DNA of 9,341 nucleotides from an uncultured Lachnospiraceae bacterium (GTDB lineage Bacteria; Bacillota; Clostridia; Lachnospirales; Lachnospiraceae): assembly GCA_910577765.1 (NCBI GenBank), contig CAJTOV010000018.1, positions 1-9,341 on the forward strand, in the 5' to 3' direction. Position numbers and translations under genes: made by a program. The notes beneath the pieces are model-generated. The model made no database searches. It had not been told where the DNA came from and saw only the letters and a list, made by a program, of their open reading frames with translations. How positions within the stretch are numbered: the first letter of the stretch is position 1; each line of letters opens with the position of its first letter. Shown in pieces: positions 6,358 through 9,341 of this stretch.

Positions 6358-6891
6358 TTAATATTCGATTCCTTCCCGGGCCCCTACCCCTCTGGTAAAG
6401 GGGTGCTTCTGCATCCGGATTTCCGACACATAGTCTGCCAGGTCCACCAGGGCGGCAGAAGGGTCCCGGCCTGTAAGCACGGTCTCCAGCTTTTCCGGTC
6501 TGTTTTGCAGAAAATGAACCACTGCCGCTTCCCTGACCAGCCCGTACCTGCATGCGGCCAGAATTTCATCCAGAAGGAGCATATCATAGTCTCCTTCCTC
6601 TGCTTCCCGGCAGGCCCAGGCAAACCGGCTGCTATAGTAATCTGCCGCCTCTTTCTTCTGCTCCGGCGACATGCGGCTTGCAAAGCCGAAGGTTCTTTCG
6701 CAGGGCATCACCCGAATCCCCGGAATCCGGCCCAGAACCGGAACCTCCCCGGAATCATCGGTTTTCAGGAAACGGACTATCAGGATCTTCCTGCCACGGC
6801 CTGCGGCCCGCAGGGCCAGACCGATGGCAGCGGAGGTCTTGCCCTTTCCGTCACCGCAGTAGATGTGGATAAGGCCCTTTCTGTGTGTCAT
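6358..6891 (-). CDS. cobO: Corrinoid (cob(I)alamin) adenosyltransferase, CobO/BtuR type
   Basis: This P-loop enzyme transfers the 5'-deoxyadenosyl group from ATP to cob(I)alamin or other corrinoids, giving the coenzyme form. IHIYCGDGKGKTSAA (8-22) is the variant Walker A loop. MLLLDEIL (104-111) is the Walker B region. The C-terminal end (TGRDPSAALVDLADYVSEIR, then KHPFTRGVGAREGIEY) is the family signature, and 177 residues is normal. The ATG at 6891 overlaps the helicase stop as ATGA and has GGAGG nine bases upstream, inside the helicase gene, so translational coupling is likely. No other corrinoid gene adjoins it; the only related function in the window is the SirC domain about 4 kb downstream. 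It could serve salvaged corrinoids as well as de novo synthesis. Confidence 0.96.
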   Translation of the reverse strand: MTHRKGLIHIYCGDGKGKTSAAIGLALRAAGRGRKILIVRFLKTDDSGEVPVLGRIPGIRVMPCERTFGFASRMSPEQKKEAADYYSSRFAWACREAEEGDYDMLLLDEILAACRYGLVREAAVVHFLQNRPEKLETVLTGRDPSAALVDLADYVSEIRMQKHPFTRGVGAREGIEY

Positions 6892-8774
6892 GGTGCTGTG
6901 CCTCCTTCCTGGTGCATCCGGCCGCTACTTCGCAGCGCGCTCAATTCCGCTATAAACCGGGAGGGTTCCATGGGTTTGCTGTAGCGTTCTTTTGTGCAGC
7001 ATATGTGGAGCCGGTCTTTGGCCCGGGTCATGGCTACGTAGAACATCCGGCGTTCCTCTTCTAAGTCTGCGTCCAGCACTGCCTTGTGGTGGGGGGTGAC
7101 ACGCTCGTTGGCATCCAGGATATAGACCACCGGAAACTCCAGACCCTTGGCACTGTGCATGGTCATCAGGGTCACACAGTCGGGATTCTGCTCCTGGTTC
7201 TGGGCCTGTTTCTTAAGCTGCTCCCCGTATTCTTTCATGTGGGTAAACCAGTCCGCCATGGTCCTGTAGCCGCTGGCGCTTTCCTGGATCTGGTCTGCCA
7301 CCTGGAGAAGCTCCTCCGGCTTCATCCGCCGGAACTGGGCATATTCCTGGAGATACTGGTCATAGCCCACACCCTTGCGGATGTAATTGACGGCAGCCAC
7401 CGGAGCCATACGGCCGATCATTTTCACATCGTATTCCAGCCGCTCAATCCGTTCTACCATCCATTCCTTGTCCTGATACCAGGATTTTAAGGTGTCCCAG
7501 AAGATTACGGTGCCGTCCAGGGCATCCCGGCTGATGTAGCGTTTGGGGCGGTTGATAATACGCAGGAGCTCTGTCCGGCAGGCTCCCCTGCCGGAACCGG
7601 ACCCATATGCGATCCGGATATAAGCCAGAATATCCAGGGTAATCCAGTGCTCATACAGATTGGGAAGGGAATCCTTCATCCGGAAAGGAATATTGTACTC
7701 CATCAGCCGCTCCACCAGAAGCCGGGGCTCCATGCTGGTACGGTAGAGAACGGCAATATCCGACAGCCGGTATCCCATACGGGTGTAATCCTGAATTTCC
7801 TCCACGATTCCCCTGGTCTCTGCCTGGGCATCTGCCCACACCGAGGTAACCACCGGACGTCCCATGCCCCGGGCAGCCCGGATCTCCTTCTGGTAGCGGG
7901 TTTTATTGTGGCAAATCAGACGGCCTGCCGCATCCACAATGGCTGAGGTGGACCGGTAATTGATCCCCAGCAGGGTCTGGACCGCCTGGGGATAATCCCT
8001 GGTAAAGCCCAGCATGATCTCCGGCTTGGCGCCCCGGAACCGGTAAATGGACTGGTCGTCATCTCCCACAATAAACAGATTGTTCTCCGGCAGGGCCAGC
8101 ATTTTCACAATCTCGTACTGGACCCGGTTAATGTCCTGGAACTCGTCTATGAGAATATACCTGTATTTTGCCTGCCAGGCTGCCAGAATATCCTTCCGCT
8201 GCCGAAACAGCTCATAGCACATGACCAGCATGTCGTCAAAGTCCAGAAGATTGCGCCGGATCAGGGTGTCCTGGTAGCCCTGGTACAACTGCTTGAACAG
8301 TTCCTCGGAACAGTTTTTGGAATAATAGTGATCCAGACTGAGCATTTCCCCCTTGACCATACTGATCTCCGACAGGATTGCGCCGGTGAATTCCCCTGCA
8401 TCCTCCACCTCCATGGAACTGGCGTCCACCAGCTCCCGGACAATCCGCACCCGCTCCTCCTCCCGGATGATGCTTCCGGCATCGTAGCGGTAGGCATGCT
8501 TTAAAATGCCGAAAAAGACTGCGTGAAAGGTTCCGAAACTGACCGGGAAGCTGCGTCCATTGACCAGCTTCCCAAACCGCTGCTTCATTTCCCTGGCAGC
8601 AGCCGTGGTAAAGGTGATCACCAGAATGCTGCCTGGCTCTACCTGGTATTCTTCGATCAGATGTTTCACCCGGTGGGTAATGACCGTGGTCTTGCCGGAG
8701 CCCGGCCCTGCCAGCACCATCATGGGGCCGGTTCCGTGGCGGATTGCCTGAAGTTGTGATTCGTGAAATGCCAT
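6888..8774 (-). CDS. UvrD/PcrA-like superfamily 1A DNA helicase, compact form
   Basis: All the SF1A helicase motifs are present: Q-motif region FHESQLQAI (3-11), Walker A AGPGSGKTT (22-30), Ia ITFTTAAAREMKQRF (53-67), II LIDEFQD (208-214), III IVGDDDQSIYRFRGAK (235-250), IV LGINYRST (269-276), V TLMTMHSAKGLEF (535-547) and VI EERRMFYVAMTRAKDRLHI (573-591). It should be an ATP-driven 3'-5' single-strand translocase or helicase in repair or replication restart. At 628 residues it is about 100 shorter than typical PcrA/UvrD, and ends about 37 residues after motif VI, so it lacks the long C-terminal tail used in PcrA for RNA polymerase binding. The usual LNxxQ of the Q motif is replaced by FHESQ. 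The ATG at 8774 has GGAAAGG about ten bases upstream. It heads the operon with cobO, dtd and the aminopeptidase. It may be a paralogue rather than the main PcrA. Confidence 0.93.
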   Translation of the reverse strand: MAFHESQLQAIRHGTGPMMVLAGPGSGKTTVITHRVKHLIEEYQVEPGSILVITFTTAAAREMKQRFGKLVNGRSFPVSFGTFHAVFFGILKHAYRYDAGSIIREEERVRIVRELVDASSMEVEDAGEFTGAILSEISMVKGEMLSLDHYYSKNCSEELFKQLYQGYQDTLIRRNLLDFDDMLVMCYELFRQRKDILAAWQAKYRYILIDEFQDINRVQYEIVKMLALPENNLFIVGDDDQSIYRFRGAKPEIMLGFTRDYPQAVQTLLGINYRSTSAIVDAAGRLICHNKTRYQKEIRAARGMGRPVVTSVWADAQAETRGIVEEIQDYTRMGYRLSDIAVLYRTSMEPRLLVERLMEYNIPFRMKDSLPNLYEHWITLDILAYIRIAYGSGSGRGACRTELLRIINRPKRYISRDALDGTVIFWDTLKSWYQDKEWMVERIERLEYDVKMIGRMAPVAAVNYIRKGVGYDQYLQEYAQFRRMKPEELLQVADQIQESASGYRTMADWFTHMKEYGEQLKKQAQNQEQNPDCVTLMTMHSAKGLEFPVVYILDANERVTPHHKAVLDADLEEERRMFYVAMTRAKDRLHICCTKERYSKPMEPSRFIAELSALRSSGRMHQEGGTAP

Positions 8775-8835
8775 GATGTCTATGCCTTTCCAACCTGTAT
8801 CCTAAAGCATGGTTTCTTTCTGTCCGTCATCTTCC

Positions 8836-8864
8836 ATTTTATCTGTTTCCTGCCCAATTAGCAA
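8836..8864 (-). promoter_or_regulatory. Candidate promoter for the helicase-cobO-dtd-aminopeptidase operon
   Basis: Read on the minus strand, TTGCTA (8864-8859) and TAAAAT (8841-8836) are separated by 17 bases. This matches the sigma-A consensus at four of six and five of six positions. The predicted start is near 8829, giving a leader of about 55 bases before the helicase ATG. It lies just downstream of the structured repeat block. Confidence 0.5.
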
Positions 8865-8902
8865 GAAATTTCGTCATCCGGAACTGCCCATACGGTCTGG
8901 TC

Positions 8903-8935
8903 GTTACTGTTCACTGGTCCCCAGCAAACAGTAAC
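8903..8935. repeat. Inverted repeat 1 in the intergenic block
   Basis: GTTACTGTT (8903-8911) and AACAGTAAC (8927-8935) form a perfect 9-bp dyad. Inside it a second dyad, CTGG-TCC-CCAG (8914-8924), is flanked symmetrically by CA on both sides. As RNA this would be a long hairpin with a small internal loop. Neither strand has a following T-tract. Its right arm touches inverted repeat 2. Confidence 0.7.
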
Positions 8936-8981
8936 CCGGGCTGCCATTTGAAATCACCTGCGGTGATGGGCAGCCCGGGTT
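8933..8981. repeat. Inverted repeat 2: 13-bp perfect arms with a nested 6-bp hairpin
   Basis: AACCCGGGCTGCC (8933-8945) and GGCAGCCCGGGTT (8969-8981) are perfectly complementary. The loop contains ATCACC-TGC-GGTGAT (8953-8967). The right arm can instead join an alternative long-range pairing with 8878-8891. Terminator function is doubtful because no T-run follows on either strand. Confidence 0.7.
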
Positions 8982-8989
8982 CCGGCCAT
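8954..8989 (-). CDS. Possible 11-codon leader-type ORF
   Basis: ATG at 8989 opens a short frame reading MAGTRAAHHRR and ending at TGA (8956-8954). GGGAGG (9004-8999) lies nine bases upstream, a credible ribosome binding site. The frame runs through inverted repeat 2, so its translation would affect folding of that hairpin, as in leader-peptide attenuation. It lies 68 bases downstream of the transporter stop and before the helicase promoter. Nothing shows that it is expressed, and so short a frame may be chance. Confidence 0.2.
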   Translation of the reverse strand: MAGTRAAHHRR

Positions 8990-9046
8990 TACGTACATCC
9001 TCCCAGCCGGTCAGCGCAGTGACCGGCTGAAGTGTGAACCGTAATG
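8987..9046. repeat. Inverted repeat 3: 7-bp outer and 10-bp inner dyad
   Basis: CATTACG (8987-8993) pairs with CGTAATG (9040-9046). Between them CAGCCGGTCA (9004-9013) and TGACCGGCTG (9020-9029) form a perfect 10-bp stem with a six-base loop. This is the first structure met after the transporter stop codon on the minus strand. It could terminate or stabilise that mRNA, although no U-tract follows. Confidence 0.65.
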
Positions 9047-9056
9047 TCTGGTCCCA

Positions 9057-9341
9057 TTATTTCCACAAATACGCCACAAACAGACACCAGGCCGGAATCA
9101 TTACCATGGACAGCAGGGTGGTCAGAACCACGCATTTGCTGGCGAATTCCTCGTTCCGGCCATATTTGGCTGCCAGAATGGCGGTGGTACTGCCTGCGGG
9201 CATGGCAGCCAGCACCACCGACAGGCCCGCGGCCAGGGCGTCAATCCGGAACAGATAGCAGCCGGCGCAGACAGCAGCCGGAATCAGAAGGAGACGCACC
9301 ACGGAAAACCAGGCTGTCTCCCGGGTAACCATGGTTTTTAA
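9057..9341 (-). CDS. AEC (auxin efflux carrier) family transporter, C-terminal fragment cut by the window edge
   Basis: The frame is open from the right edge of the window (upstream codons read L-K-T before the first visible Met), so this is the last 94 or so residues of a protein usually near 300-320 residues. Three hydrophobic segments are visible: WFSVVRLLLIPAAVCAGCYLF, ALAAGLSVVLAAMPAGSTTA and VVLTTLLSMVMIPAWCLFVA. The MPAGSTTAILAAKYG segment and the following LTTLLSMVMIP are typical of the C-terminal half of AEC/malonate-type carriers, which are inner-membrane secondary transporters of organic anions. The substrate cannot be inferred. The ATG at 9332 is internal, not the true start. The gene ends at TAA (9059-9057), followed by the inverted-repeat block. 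Confidence 0.85.
   Translation of the reverse strand, partial: LKTMVTRETAWFSVVRLLLIPAAVCAGCYLFRIDALAAGLSVVLAAMPAGSTTAILAAKYGRNEEFASKCVVLTTLLSMVMIPAWCLFVAYLWK

Noticed and set aside
8236..8793. 185-codon minus-strand frame overlapping the helicase in another frame
   Set aside because: Arg/Gly/His-rich frame-shifted reading of the helicase start; it carries no motif, and the helicase frame holds the Walker A motif here.
8903..9046. CRISPR array or tRNA gene in the repeat-rich intergenic block
   Set aside because: The repeats are inverted and different from each other, not direct repeats with spacers, and no cloverleaf with TPsiC-arm consensus can be drawn.
8865..9056. Cobalamin riboswitch or T-box upstream of the cobO-containing operon
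   Set aside because: The B12-box and GCCACTG-type motifs, and the T-box AGGGUGGAACCGCG sequence, are not visible on either strand.

Overview
This GC-rich window looks like chromosomal DNA from an anaerobic Firmicute of the Clostridia, most likely a Lachnospiraceae gut species of the Enterocloster/Hungatella type. The protein families, the purine-rich Shine-Dalgarno sequences (GGAGG, AGGGGG, AAAGGA) and the lipoprotein trigger-factor homologue support this. The species is an inference. Every convincing gene is on the minus strand, so transcription runs from right to left. I see no transposase, integrase, phage gene, CRISPR array, tRNA or rRNA.

Layout in the direction of transcription: (1) 9341-9057 is the C-terminal end of an AEC-type membrane transporter, cut by the window edge. 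(2) 9056-8775 is a 282-base intergenic region with several nested perfect inverted repeats, a possible 11-codon ORF and a promoter for the next operon. (3) 8774-4456 is a tight four-gene run: a compact UvrD/PcrA-like helicase, a cobalamin adenosyltransferase (CobO/BtuR), D-aminoacyl-tRNA deacylase (Dtd) and an M18 zinc aminopeptidase. Junctions are a 4-base ATGA overlap, then 17-base and 25-base gaps. (4) 4455-4306 carries a strong extended -10 promoter. (5) 4305-3208 encodes an exported lipoprotein built from the PPIase and C-terminal parts of trigger factor. (6) 3109-2522 is xanthine phosphoribosyltransferase (xpt), which overlaps the next gene by GTGA. (7) 2525-1212 is one ORF joining a Cof-type HAD phosphatase to a precorrin-2 dehydrogenase (SirC/CysG-N type). 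(8) 1144-50 is a MobA-MobB fusion for molybdenum cofactor maturation, with an unusual repeat-bearing insert in MobA. A 17-bp perfect inverted repeat straddles the stop codon between (7) and (8).

Functionally this is mostly housekeeping and cofactor metabolism. CobO finishes coenzyme B12, the SirC domain makes sirohydrochlorin (precursor of siroheme and B12), and MobAB makes the guanylylated molybdenum cofactor. Xpt salvages xanthine. Helicase, Dtd and aminopeptidase serve DNA upkeep, translation proofreading and peptide turnover. The trigger-factor lipoprotein probably assists folding outside the membrane.

The points most worth a second look are the HAD-SirC fusion, the structured intergenic block at 8878-9046 with two mutually exclusive pairings, the repeat insert in MobA, and the 17-bp stem at the end of the HAD-SirC gene. 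I found no convincing defence system or other wholly new system here.
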